In this document: positions 50,587-62,421 of the stretch, in pieces
Position numbering within the stretch: position 1 is the first letter of the stretch
How the letters are laid out: each line of letters begins with the position of its first letter
Source: Hydractinia symbiolongicarpus
Taxonomy: Eukaryota > Cnidaria > Hydrozoa > Anthoathecata > Hydractiniidae
Direction: 5' to 3'
NCBI RefSeq assembly: GCF_029227915.1
Contig: NC_079878.1
Span: forward strand, 34,375,501-34,439,500
DNA: 64,000 nt
Notes under the pieces: model-generated
Databases searched by the model: none
The model's input: the letters and a program-made list of their open reading frames with translations, nothing else
Told to the model about the DNA's origin: nothing
Program-made: the position numbers and the translations under genes

Positions 50587-51608
50587 TACATGTTGGTACG
50601 AATATGTGACCCAACCGTTGTAACTCAAACGAACTGACACCGTTAGAAAGTCAATGAAATGCAGTTTTTGAGACTGTCGCTATTTCTTCAGCGCGCGATA
50701 ACTCACGTCAAATTAGGAAGAATGTTATTTGTTGGAGACCAATTTTCTCATTTATCACATTTATGAGGTCACAGTCCAAAGTTAGTTCAATTAAGTCCCA
50801 CAGCCAATCGTTTCACTGTTAAAAGCGATGCAGCCTAGTAATATCAGATAAATATCGCTAAATACATGTTGGTACGAATACGTGAACCAACCGTTGTAAC
50901 TCAAACGGACTGACACCGTAAGAAAGTCAATGAAATGTAGTTTTTGAAACTGTCGCTATTTCTTTAGTGCGCGATAACTGCTAGGATTGGTCCCACAGTA
51001 AAAAATGACTGATTAATCTAAATTTTTAAATAAAGGGCTACCACAGCGCCCAGTGTGATCGCTGAGTTCCGGCAATCACGTCAAATTAAGAAGAATGCTA
51101 TTTCTTGGAGTCCAATTGTCTCCTTTACCACATTTATCAGGTCACAGTCCAAAGTTTGTTCAATTAAGTCCCACAGTCAATCGTTTCATAGTTAAAAGCG
51201 ATGCAACCTAGTAATATCAGAAAAATATTGCTTAATACATGTTGGTACGAATATGTGACACAACTGTTGTAACTGAAACGGACTGACACCGTTAGAAAGT
51301 CAATGAAATTTAGTTTTTGAAACTGTTGCTTTTTTTTCAGCGCGCGATAACGGCTAGGATTGATCCCACAGTAAAATATGACTTATTAATCTCACTTTTT
51401 CAATGAAGCGCTACCACAGCGCCCAGTGTAATCGCTGAGTTCCGGCAATCATGTCAAATTAAGAAGAATGTTATTTCTTGGAGTCAAATTTTCTCGTTTA
51501 TCACATTTATCTGGTCACATTCCAAAGTTAGTTCAATTAAGTCCCACACACAATCGTTTCACTGTTAAAAGTGTAGCAACCTAGTAATATCAGATAAATG
51601 TCGCTAAA
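50214..51608 (+). repeat. 1.39 kb four-monomer unit, copy 6 (1395 bp)
   Basis: Monomers 50214, 50587 (truncated), 50863 and 51236 in the same order as the five copies at 29-39 kb. It is followed by the same kind of monomer (51609, GAAGTTTAGTATTTG) that follows the copies at 32227 and 39020. It lies about 11-12 kb from the nearest sister copy. Confidence 0.85.
50587..50862 (+). repeat. Truncated monomer 6 (276 bp)
   Basis: Same junction (GCGCGATAAC to TCACGTC) at 50698, within the isolated sixth copy of the 1.39 kb unit. Confidence 0.9.
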
Positions 51609-51980
51609 TACATGTTGGTACGAATATGTGACCAACTGTTGAAACTCAAACGGACTGACACCGTTAGAAAGTCAGTGAAGTTTAGTATTTGAAACAGTCT
51701 CTATTTCTTCAGCGCGCGCTAACGGCTAGGATTGGTCCCACAGTAAAAAATGACTTATTTTTCTAATTTTATAAATGAAGAACTATCACAGCGCCCAGTG
51801 TCATCGCTGAGTTCCGGCAATCATGTCAAATTAAGAAGAATGTTATTTCTTGGAATCAACTTGTCTCACTTATCACATTTATCAGGTCACAGTCGAAAGT
51901 TAGTTCAGTTAAGTCCCACAGTCAATCGCTTCATTGTTAAAAGCGATGCAACCTGAAAATAACAGAAAAACATCACTAAA

Positions 51981-53474
51981 TACATATTGGTACGAATATG
52001 TGACCCAACCGTTGTAACTCAAACGGACTTACACCGTTAGAATGTCAATGAAATGTAGTTTTTGAAACTGTCACTATTTCTTCAGCGCGCGATAACGGCT
52101 AGGATAGGTCCCACAGTAAAAAATGACTTATTAATCTAAACTTTTAAATGAAGCGCTACCACAGCGCCCAGTGCAATCGCTGAGTTCCGGCAATCATGTC
52201 AAATTAAGAAGAATGTTATTTCTTGGAGTCCAATTGTCTCATTTATCACCTTTATCAGGTCACAGTCCAAAGTTAGTTCAATTAAGTCCTACAGTCAATC
52301 GTTTCACTATTAAAAGCGATGCAACTTAGTAATATCATAAAAATATCGCTAAATACATGTTGGTACGAATTTGTGACCCAACCGTTGTAACTCAAACGGA
52401 CTGACACCGTTAGAAAGTCAATGAAATGTAGTTTTTAAAACTGTCGCTATTTCTTCAGCTCGCGAAAACGGATAGGATTGGTCCCACAGTAAAGAATGAT
52501 TTATTTATCTAAATATTTAAATGAAGCGCTACCACAGCGCCCAGTGTAATCGCTGAGTTCCGGCAATCACGTCAAATTAAGAATAATGTTATTTCTTGGA
52601 ATCCAATTGTCTCATTTATCACATTTATCATGTCACAGTCCAAAGTTAGTTCAATTAAATCTCACAGCCAATCGTTTCATTGCTAAAAGTGATGCAACCT
52701 AGTACTATCAGAAAAACATCGCTAAGTACATGTTGGTACGAATATGTGACCCAGCCTTTGTAACTCAAACGAACTTACACCGTTAGAATGTCAATGAAAT
52801 GTAGTTTTTGATACTGTCGCTATTTCTTCAGCGCGCGATGACGACTAGGATAGGTCCCACAGTTAAAAATGACTTAATAATCTAAATTTTTAGATGAAGT
52901 GCTACCACAGCACCCAGTGTAATCGCTGAGTTCTGGCAATCATGTCAAATTAAGAGGAATGTTATTTCTTGGAGTCCAATTTTCCCATTAATCACATTTA
53001 TCAGGTCACAGTCTAAAGTTAGTTCAATTAAATCCCACAGTCAATCGTTTCACTGTTAAAAGCGATGCAACCTTGTAATATCAGATAAATATCGCTAAAT
53101 ACATGTTGGTACGAATATGTGACCCAACCGTTGTAACTCAAACGCACTGACACCGTTAGAAAGTCAATGAAATGTACTTTTTGAAACTGTCGCTATTTCC
53201 TCATTGCGCGATAACGGCTAGGAATGGTCCCACAGTAAAAAGAATGATTTATTTATCTAAATGTTTAAATGAAGCGCTACCACAGCGCTCAGTGTAATCG
53301 CTGAGTTCCGGCAATCACGTCAAATTAAGAAGAATGTTATTTCTTGGAATTAACTTGTCTCACTTATCACATTTATCAGGTCACAGTCGAAAGTTATTTC
53401 AGTTAAGTCCCACAGTCAATCGCTTCATTGTTAAAAGCGATGCAACCTGAAAATAACAGAAAAACATCGCTAAA
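51981..53474 (+). repeat. Four-monomer unit, copy 1 (1494 bp)
   Basis: Monomers 51981, 52354, 52727 and 53100 recur at 53475, 53848, 54221 and 54594. Both copies have CTCGCGAAAACGG, GACCCAGCCTTTG, TTTTTGATACTG and TTTCCTCATTGCGCG. The fourth monomers have an extra base in AAAAAGAATG. Confidence 0.86.
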
Positions 53475-54972
53475 TACATATTGGTACGAATATGTGACCC
53501 AACCGTTGTAACTCAAACGGACTTACACCGTTAGAATGTCAATGAAATGTAGTTTTTGAAACTGTCACTATTTCTTCAGCGCGCGATAACGGCTAGGATA
53601 GGTCCCACAGTAAAAAATGACTTATTAATCTAAACTTTTAAATGAAGCGCTACCACAGCGCCCAGTGTAATCGCTGAGTTCCGGCAATCATGTCAAATTA
53701 AGAAGAATGTTATTTCTTGGAGTCCAATTGTCTCATTTATCACCTTTATCAGGTCACAGTCCAAAGTTAGTTCAATTAAGTCCCACAGTCAATCGTTTCA
53801 CTATTAAAAGCGATGCAACTTAGTAATATCATAAAAATATCGCTAAATACATGTTGGTACGAATTTGTGACCCAACCGTTGTAACTCAAACGGACTGACA
53901 CCGTTAGAAAGTCAATGAAATGTAGTTTTTAAAACTGTCGCTATTTCTTCAGCTCGCGAAAACGGATAGGATTGGTCCCACAGTAAAGAATGATTTATTT
54001 ATCTAAATATTTAAATGAAGCGCTACCACAGCGCCCAGTGTAATCGCTGAGTTCCGGCAATCACGTCAAATTAAGAATAATGTTATTTCTTGGAATCCAA
54101 TTGTCTCATTTATCACATTTATCATGTCACAGTCCAAAGTTAGTTCAATTAAATCTCACAGCCAATCGTTTCATTGCTAAAAGTGATGCAACCTAGTACT
54201 ATCAGAAAAACATCGCTAAGTACATGTTGGTACGAATATGTGACCCAGCCTTTGTAACTCAAACGAACTTACACCGTTAGAATGTCAATGAAATGTAGTT
54301 TTTGATACTGTCGCTATTTCTTCAGCGCGCGATGACGACTAGGATAGGTCCCACAGTTAAAAATGACTTATTAATCTAAATTTTTAGATGAAGCGCTACC
54401 ACAGCACCCAGTGTAATCGCTGAGTTCTGGCAATCATGTCAAATTAAGAAGAATGTTATTTCTTGGAGTCCAATTTTCCCATTTATCACATTTATCAGGT
54501 CACAGTCTAAAGTTAGTTCAATTAAATCCCACAGTCAATCGTTTCACTGTTAAAAGCGATGCAACCTTGTAATATCAGATAAATATCGCTAAATACATGT
54601 TGGTACGAATATGTGACCCAACCGTTGTAACTCAAACGCACTGACACCGTTAGAAAGTCAATGAAATGTACTTTTTGAAACTGTCGCTATTTCCTCATTG
54701 CGCGATAACGGCTAGGAATGGTCCCACAGTAAAAAGAATGATTTATTTATCTAAATGTTTAAATGAAGCGCTACCACAGCGCTCAGTGTAATTGCTGAGT
54801 TCCGGCAATCACGTCAAATTAAGAAGAATGTTATTTCTTGGAGTCCAATTGTCTCATTTATCACATTTATCAGGTCACAGTCAGTCCAAAGTTAGTTCAA
54901 TTAATTACCACAGTCAATCGCTTCATTGTTAAAAGCGATACAACCTAAAAATAACAGAAAAACATCGCTAAA
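53475..54972 (+). repeat. Four-monomer unit, copy 2 (1498 bp)
   Basis: Second copy of the preceding unit. The fourth monomer (54594, 379 bp) carries the 4-bp duplication CACAGTCAGTCC near 54877, absent from copy 1 and found again at 59066 and 63827. Confidence 0.85.
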
Positions 54973-55247
54973 TACATATTGGTACGAATATGTGACCCAA
55001 CCGTTGTAACTCAAACGGACTTACACCGTTAGAAATTCATGAAATGCAGTTTTTGAGACTGACGCTATTTCTTCAGCGCGCGATAACTCATGTCAAATTA
55101 GGAAGAATGTTATTTGTTGGAGTCCAATTTTCTCATTTATCACATTTATGAGGTCACAGTCCAAAGTTAGTTCAATTAAGTCCCACAGCCAATCGTTTCA
55201 CTGTTAAAAGCGATGCAGCCTAGTAATATCAGATAAATATCGCTAAA
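54973..55247 (+). repeat. Truncated monomer 7 (275 bp)
   Basis: GCGCGATAAC joined to TCATGTCAAATTAGG at 55083. It has the same deletion as at 29-39 kb, plus one further base lost in AAATTCATG (normally AAGTCAATG). All four truncated monomers in this zone share that extra loss and the CAT (not CAC) reading, so they form a sublineage. Confidence 0.89.
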
Positions 55248-55620
55248 TACATGGTGGTACGAATACGTGAACCAACTGTTGTAACTCAAACGGACTGACA
55301 CCGTAAGAAAGTCAATGAAATGTAGTTTTTGAAACTGTCGCTATTTCTTTAGCGCGCGATAACTGCTAGGATTGGTCCCACAGTAAAAAATGACTGATTA
55401 ATCTAAATTTTTAAATAAAGGGCTACCACAGCACCCAGTGTAATCGCTGAGTTCCGGCAATCACGTCAAATTAAGAAGAATGCTATTTCTTGGAGTCCAA
55501 TTGTCTCCTTTACCACATTTATCAGGTCACAGTCCAAAATTTGTTCAGTTAAGTCCCACAGTCAATCGTTTCATAGTTAAAAGCGATGCAACCTAAAAAT
55601 AACAGAAAAACATCGCTAAA

Positions 55621-55895
55621 TACATATTGGTACGAATATGTGACCCAACCGTTGTAACTCAAACGGACTTACACCGTTAGAAATTCATGAAATGCAGTTT
55701 TTGAGATTGTCGCTATTTCTTCAGCGCGCGATAACTCATGTCAAATTAGGAAGAATGTTATTTGTTGGAGTCCAATTTTCTCATTTATCACATTTATGAG
55801 GTCACAGTCCAAAGTTAGTTCAATTAAGTCCCACAGCCAATCGTTTCACTGTTAAAAGCGACGCAGCCTAGTAATATCAGATAAATATCGCTAAA
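55621..55895 (+). repeat. Truncated monomer 8 (275 bp)
   Basis: Same junction at 55731, 648 bases after the previous one, with TTTTTGAGATTG. Confidence 0.89.
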
Positions 55896-56641
55896 TACAT
55901 GGTGGTACGAATACGTGAACCAACCGTTGTAACTCAAACGGACTGACACCGTAAGAAAGTCAATGAAATGTAGTTTTTGAAACTGTCGCTATTTCTTTAG
56001 CGCGCGATAACTGCTAGGATTGGTCCCACAGTAAAAAATGACTGATTAATCTAAATTTTTAAATAAAGGGCTACCACAGCGCCCAGTGTAATCGCTGAGT
56101 TCCGGCAATCATGTCAAATTAAGAAGAATGTTATTTCTTGGAGTCCAATTGTCTCATTTATCACCTTTATCAGGTCACAGTCCAAAGTTAGTTCAATTAA
56201 GTCCCACAGTCAATCGTTTTACTATTAAAAGCGATGCAACTTAGTAATATCATAAAAATATTGCTAAATACATGTTGGTACGAATATGTGACGCAACCGT
56301 TGTAACTCAAACGGACTGACACCGTAAGAAAGTCAATGAAATGTAGTTTTTGAAACTGTCGCTATTTCTTTAGCGCGCGATAACTGCTAGGATTGGTCCC
56401 ACAGTAAAAAATGACTGATTAATCTAAATTTTTAAATAAAGGGCTACCACAGCACCCAGTGTAATCGCTGAGTTCCGGCAATCACGTCAAATTAAGAAGA
56501 ATGCTATTTCTTGGAGTCCAATTGTCTCCTTTACCACATTTATCAGGTCACAGTCCAAAATTTGTTCAGTTAAGTCCCACAGTCAATCGTTTCATAGTTA
56601 AAAGCGATGCAACCTAAAAATAACAGAAAAACATCGCTAAA
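55621..56641 (+). repeat. Three-monomer unit, copy 1 (1021 bp, one truncated)
   Basis: Monomers 55621 (truncated), 55896 and 56269 recur at an offset of 1021 (56642, 56917, 57290). Part of the preceding 54973-55620 stretch is in step at 648, meaning one full monomer fewer. Stepwise gain or loss of single monomers is visible here. Confidence 0.82.
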
Positions 56642-56916
56642 TACATATTGGTACGAATATGTGACCCAACCGTTGTAACTCAAACGGACTTACACCGTTA
56701 GAAATTCATGAAATGCAGTTTTTGAGATTGTCGCTATTTCTTCAGCGCGCGATAACTCATGTCAAATTAGGAAGAATGTTATTTGTTGGAGTCCAATTTT
56801 CTCATTTATCACATTTATGAGGTCACAGTCCAAAGTTAGTTCAATTAAGTCCCACAGCCAATCGTTTCACTGTTAAAAGCGATGCAGCCTAGTAATATCA
56901 GATAAATATCGCTAAA
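56642..56916 (+). repeat. Truncated monomer 9 (275 bp)
   Basis: Same junction at 56752, 1021 bases after the previous one, also with TTTTTGAGATTG. Confidence 0.89.
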
Positions 56917-57662
56917 TACATGGTGGTACGAATACGTGAACCAACCGTTGTAACTCAAACGGACTGACACCGTAAGAAAGTCAATGAAATGTAGTTTTTG
57001 AAACTGTCGCTATTTCTTTAGCGCGCGATAACTGCTAGGATTGGTCCCACAGTAAAAAATGACTGATTAATCTAAATTTTTAAATAAAGGGCTACCACAG
57101 CGCCCAGTGTAATCGCTGAGTTCCGGCAATCATGTCAAATTAAGAAGAATGTTATTTCTTGGAGTCCAATTGTCTCATTTATCACCTTTATCAGGTCACA
57201 GTCCAAAGTTAGTTCAATTAAGTCCCACAGTCAATCGTTTCACTATTAAAAGCGATGCAACTTAGTAATATCATAAAAATATTGCTAAATACATGTTGGT
57301 ACGAATATGTGACACAACTGTTGTAACTGAAACGGACTGACACCGTTAGAAAGTCAATGAAATTTAGTTTTTGAAACTGTTGCTTTTTTTTCAGCGCGCG
57401 ATAACGGCTAGGATTGGTCCCACAGTAAAAAATGACTTATTTTTCTAATTTTATAAATGAAGAACTATCACAGCGCCCAGTGTCATCGCTGAGTTCCGGC
57501 AATCATGTCAAATTAAGAAGAATGTTATTTCTTGGAATCAACTTGTCTCACTTATCACATTTATCAGGTCACAGTCGAAAGTTAGTTCAGTTAAGTCCCA
57601 CAGTCAATCGCTTCATTGTTAAAAGCGATGCAACCGGAAAATAACAGAAAAACATCGCTAAA
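56642..57662 (+). repeat. Three-monomer unit, copy 2 (1021 bp)
   Basis: Follows copy 1 closely to about 57300, then changes to the GTTGC plus eight T type and the open-frame monomer type. Its third monomer therefore has a different history from that of copy 1. Confidence 0.8.
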
Positions 57663-60181
57663 TGCATATTGGTACGAATATGTGACCCAACCGTTGTAAC
57701 TCAAACAGACTTACACCGTTAGAATGTCAATGAAATGTAGTTTTTGAAACTGTCACTATTTCTTCAGCGCGCGATAACGGCTAGGATAGGTCCCACAGTA
57801 AAAAATGACTTATTAATCTAAACTTTTAAATGAAGCGCTACCACAGCGCCCAGTGTAATCGCTGAGTTCCGGCAATCATGTCAAATTAAGAAGAATGTTA
57901 TTTCTTGGAGTCCAATTGTCTCATTTATCACCTTTATCAGGTCACAGTCCAAAGTTAGTTCAATTAAGTCCCACAGTCAATCGTTTCACTATTAAAAGCG
58001 ATGCAACTTAGTAATATCATAAAAATATTGCTAAATACATGTTGGTACGAATTTGTGACCCAACCGTTGTAACTCAAACGGACTGACACCGTTAGAAAGT
58101 CAATGAAATGTAGTTTTTGAAACTGTCGCTATTTCTTCAGCTCGCGAAAACGGATAGGATTGGTCCCACAGTAAAGAATGATTTATTTATCTAAATATTT
58201 AAATGAAGCACTACTACAGCGCCCAGTGTAATCGCTGAGTTCCGGCAATCACGTCAAATTAAGAATAATGTTATTTCTTGGAATCCAATTGTCTCAATTA
58301 TCACATTTATCATGTCACACTCCAAAGTTAGTTCAATTAAATCTCACAGCCAATCGTTTCATTGCTAAAAGTGATGCAACCTAGTACTATCAGAAAAACA
58401 TCGCTAAGTACATGTTGGTACGAATATGTGACCCAGCCGTTGTAACTCAAACGAACTTACACCGTTAGAATGTCAATGAAATGTAGTTTTTGATACTGTC
58501 GCTATTTCTTCAGCGCGCGATGACGACTAGGATAGGTCCCACAGTAAAAAATGACTTATTAATCTAAATTTTTAGATGAAGCGCTACCACAGCACCCAGT
58601 GTAATCGCTGAGTTCTGGCAATCATGTCAAATTAAGAAGAATGTTATTTCTTGGAGTCCAATTTTCCCATTTATCACATTTATCAGGTCACAGTCTAAAG
58701 TTAGTTCAATTAAATCCCACAGTCAATCGTTTCACTGTTAAAAGCGATGCAACCTTGTAATATCAGATAAATATCGCTAAATACATGTTGGTACGAATAT
58801 GTGACCCAACCGTTGTAACTCAAACGCACTGACACCGTTAGAAAGTCAATGAAATGTACTTTTCGAAACTGTCGCTATTTCTTCAGCCCGCGATAACGGC
58901 TAGGAATGGTCCCACAGTAAAAAGAATGATTTATTTATCTAAATGTTTAAATGAAGCGCTACCACAGCGCTCAGTGTAATCGCTGAGTTCCGGCAATCAC
59001 GTCAAATTAAGAAGAATGTTATTTCTTGGAGTCCAATTGTCTCATTTATCACATTTATCAGGTCACAGTCAGTCCAAAGTTAGTTCAATTAAGTCCCACA
59101 GTCAATCGCTTCATTGTTAAAAGCGATGCAACCTAAAAATAACAGAAAAACATCGCTAAATACATATTGGTACGAATATGTGACCCAACCGTTGTAACTC
59201 AAACGGACTTACACCGTTAGAAATTCATGAAATGCAGTTTTTGAGACTGTCGCTATTTCTTCAGCGCGCGATAACTCATGTCAAATTAGGAAGAATGTTA
59301 TTTGTTGGAGTCCAATTTTCTCATTTATCACATTTATGAGGTCACAGTCCAAAGTTAGTTCAATTAAGTCCCACAGCCAATCGTTTCACTGTTAAAAGCG
59401 ATGCAGCCTAGTAATCTCAGATAAATATCGCTAAATACATGGTGGTACGAATACGTGAACCAACCGTTGTAACTCAAACGGACTGACACCGTAAGAAAGT
59501 CAATGAAATGTAGTTTTTGAAACTGTCGCTATTTCTTTAGCGCGCGATAACTGCTAGGATTGGTCCCACAGTAAAAAATGACTGATTAATCTAAATTTTT
59601 AAATAAAGGGCTACCACAGCGCCCAGTGTAATCACTGAGTTCCGGCAATCACGTCAAATTAAGAAGAATGCTATTTCTTGGAGTCCAATTGTCTCCTTTA
59701 CCACATTTATCAGGTCACAGTCCAAAATTTGTTCAATTAAGTCCCACAGTCAATCGTTTCATAGTTAAAAGCGATGCAACCTAGTAATATCAGAAAAATA
59801 TTGCTTAATACATGTTGGTACGAATATGTGACACAACTGTTGTAACTGAAACGGACTGACACCGTTAGAAAGTCAATGAAATTTAGTTTTTGAAACTGTT
59901 GCTTTTTTTTCAGCGCGCGATAACGGCTAGGATTGGTCCCACAGTAAAAAATGACTTATTTTTCTAATTTTATAAATGAAGAACTATCACAGCGCCCAGT
60001 GTCATCGCTGAGTTTCGGCAATCATGTCAAATTAAGAAGAATGTTATTTCTTGGAATCAACTTGTCTCACTTATCACATTTATCAGGTCACAGTCGAAAG
60101 TTAGTTCAGTTAAGTCCCACAGTCAATCGCTTCATTGTTAAAAGCGATGCAACCTGAAAATAACAGAAAAACATCGCTAAA
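57663..60181 (+). repeat. Seven-monomer unit, copy 1 (2519 bp)
   Basis: Monomers 57663, 58036, 58409, 58782, 59161 (truncated), 59436 and 59809. The following unit repeats the first four at an offset of 2519. The unit ends with the open-frame monomer (59809). Confidence 0.83.
59161..59435 (+). repeat. Truncated monomer 10 (275 bp)
   Basis: Same junction at 59271, 2519 bases after truncated monomer 9. It keeps the TTTTTGAGACTG reading of the first copies. Confidence 0.89.
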
Positions 60182-62421
60182 TACATATTGGTACGAATAT
60201 GTGACCCAACCGTTGTAACTCAAACAGACTTACACCGTTAGAATGTCAATGAAATGTAGTTTTTGAAAATGTCACTATTTCTTCAGCGCGCGATAACGGC
60301 TAGGATAGGTCCCACAGTAAAAAATGACTTATTAATCTAAACTTTCAAATGAAGCGCTACCACAGCGCCCAGTGTAATCGCTGAGTTCCGGCAATCATGT
60401 CAAATTAAGAAGAATGTTATTTCTTGGAGTCCAATTGTCTCATTTATCACCTTTATCAGGTCACAGTCCAAAGTTAGTTCAATTAAGTCCCCCAGTCAAT
60501 CGTTTCACTATTAAAAGCGATGCAACTTAGTAATATCATAAAAATATCGCTAAATACATGTTGGTACGAATTTGTGACCCAACCGTTGTAACTCAAACGG
60601 ACTGACACCGTTAGAAAGTCAATGAAATGTAGTTTTTGAAACTGTCGCTATTTCTTCAGCTCGCGAAAACGGATAGGATTGGTCCCACAGTAAAGAATGA
60701 TTTATTTATCTAAATATTTAAATGAAGCGCTACCACAGCGCCCAGTGTAATCGCTGAGTTCCGGCAATCACGTCAAATTAAGAATAATGTTATTTCTTGG
60801 AATCCAATTGTCTCAATTATCACATTTATCATGTCACAGTCCAAAGTTAGTTCAATTAAATCTCACAGCCAATCGTTTCATTGCTAAAAGTGATGCAACC
60901 TAGTGCTATCAGAAAAACCTTGCTAAGTACATGTTGGTACGAATATGTGACCCAGCCGTTGTAACTCAAACGAACTTACACCGTTAGAATGTCAATGAAA
61001 TGTAGTTTTTGATACTGTCGCTATTTCTTCAGCGCGCGATGACGACTAGGATAGGTCCCACAGTAAAAAATGACTTATTAATCTAAATTTTTAGATGAAG
61101 CGCTACCACAGCACCCAGTGTAATCGCTGAGTTCTGGCAATCATGTCAAATTAAGAAGAATGTTATTTCTTGGAGTCCAATTTTCCCATTTATCACATTT
61201 ATCAGGTCACAGTCTAAAGTTAGTTCAATTAAATCCCACAGTCAATCGTTTCACTGTTAAAAGCGATGCAACCTTGTAATATCAGATAAATATCGCTAAA
61301 TACATGTTGGTATGAATATGTGACCAAACCGTTGTAACTCAAACGCACTGACACCGTTAGAAAGTCAATGAAATGTACTTTTTGAAACTGTCGCTAATTC
61401 TTCAGCGCGCGATAACGGCTAGGAATGGTCCCACAGTAAAAAGAATGATTTATTTATCTAAATGTTTAAATGAAGCGCTACCACAGCACTCAGTGTAATC
61501 GCTGAGTTCCGGCAATCACGTCAAATTAAGAAGAATGTTATTTCTTGGAATCCAATTGTCTCAATTATCACATTTATCATGTCACAGTCCAAAGTTAGTT
61601 CAATTAAATCTCACAGCCAATCGTTTCATTGCTAAAAGTGATGCAACCTAGTACTATCAGAAAAACATCGCTAAGTACATGTTGGTACGAATATGTGACC
61701 CAGCCGTTGTAACTCAAACGAACTTACACCGTTAGAATGTCAATGAAATGTAGCTTTTGATACTGTCGCTATTTCTTCAGCGCGCGATGACGACTAGGAT
61801 AGGTCCCACAGTAAAAAATGACTTATTAATCTAAATTTTTAGATGAAGCGCTACCACAGCACCCAGTGTAATCGCTGAGTTCTGGCAATCATGTCAAATT
61901 AAGAAGAATGTTATTTCTTGGAGTCCAATTTTCCCATTTATCACATTTATCAGGTCACAGTCTAAAGTTAGTTCAATTAAATCCCACAGTCAATCGTTTC
62001 ACTGTTAAAAGCGATGCAACCTTTTAATATCAGATAAATATCGCTAAATACATGTTGGTACGAATATGTGACCCAACCGTTGTAACTCAAACGCACTGAC
62101 ACCGTTAGAAAGTCAATGAAATGTACTTTTCGAAACTGTCGCTATTTCTTCAGCGCGCGATAACGGCTAGGATTGGTCCCACAGTAAAAAATGACTTATT
62201 TTTCTAATTTTATAAATGAAGAACTATCACAGCGCCCAGTGTCATCGCTGAGTTCCGGCAATCATGTCAAATTAAGAAGAATGTTATTTCTTGGAATCAA
62301 CTTGTCTCACTTATCACATTTATCAGGTCACAGTCGAAAGTTCGTTCAGTTAAGTCCCACAGTCAATCGCTTTATTGTTAAAAGCGATGCAACCTGAAAA
62401 TAACAGAAAAACATCGCTAAA
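60182..62421 (+). repeat. Six-monomer unit, copy 2 (2240 bp)
   Basis: Monomers 60182, 60555, 60928, 61301, 61676 and 62049. The first four match copy 1. The truncated monomer and its neighbour are replaced by a second GATGACGACTAGG monomer (61676), which repeats 60928 at an offset of 748. It ends again with the open-frame monomer. Confidence 0.82.

Larger units (their letters stand above)
46109..51608 (+). repeat. Array zone F: 2238-bp tandem pair and last 1.39 kb unit
   Basis: Monomer starts: 46109, 46482, 46855, 47227, 47601, 47976, 48347, 48720, 49093, 49465, 49839, 50214, 50587, 50863, 51236. The six-monomer pair is followed by a separate copy of the truncated-monomer unit. The zone contains no unique sequence. 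Confidence 0.92.

Noticed and set aside
51750-51956. 68-codon open frame on the plus strand as a protein gene
   Set aside because: It lies wholly within one satellite monomer, arises from a few substitutions that remove stops, recurs only because the monomer was amplified, and has no recognisable domain or gene context.
57432-57644. 70-codon open frame, near copy of the previous one
   Set aside because: Same satellite subtype; the two extra codons come from loss of the usual stop in that copy.
59951-60157. 68-codon open frame, near copy
   Set aside because: Same satellite subtype, with an amino-acid change that suggests no constraint.
62191-62397. 68-codon open frame, near copy
   Set aside because: Same satellite subtype, carrying another amino-acid change.
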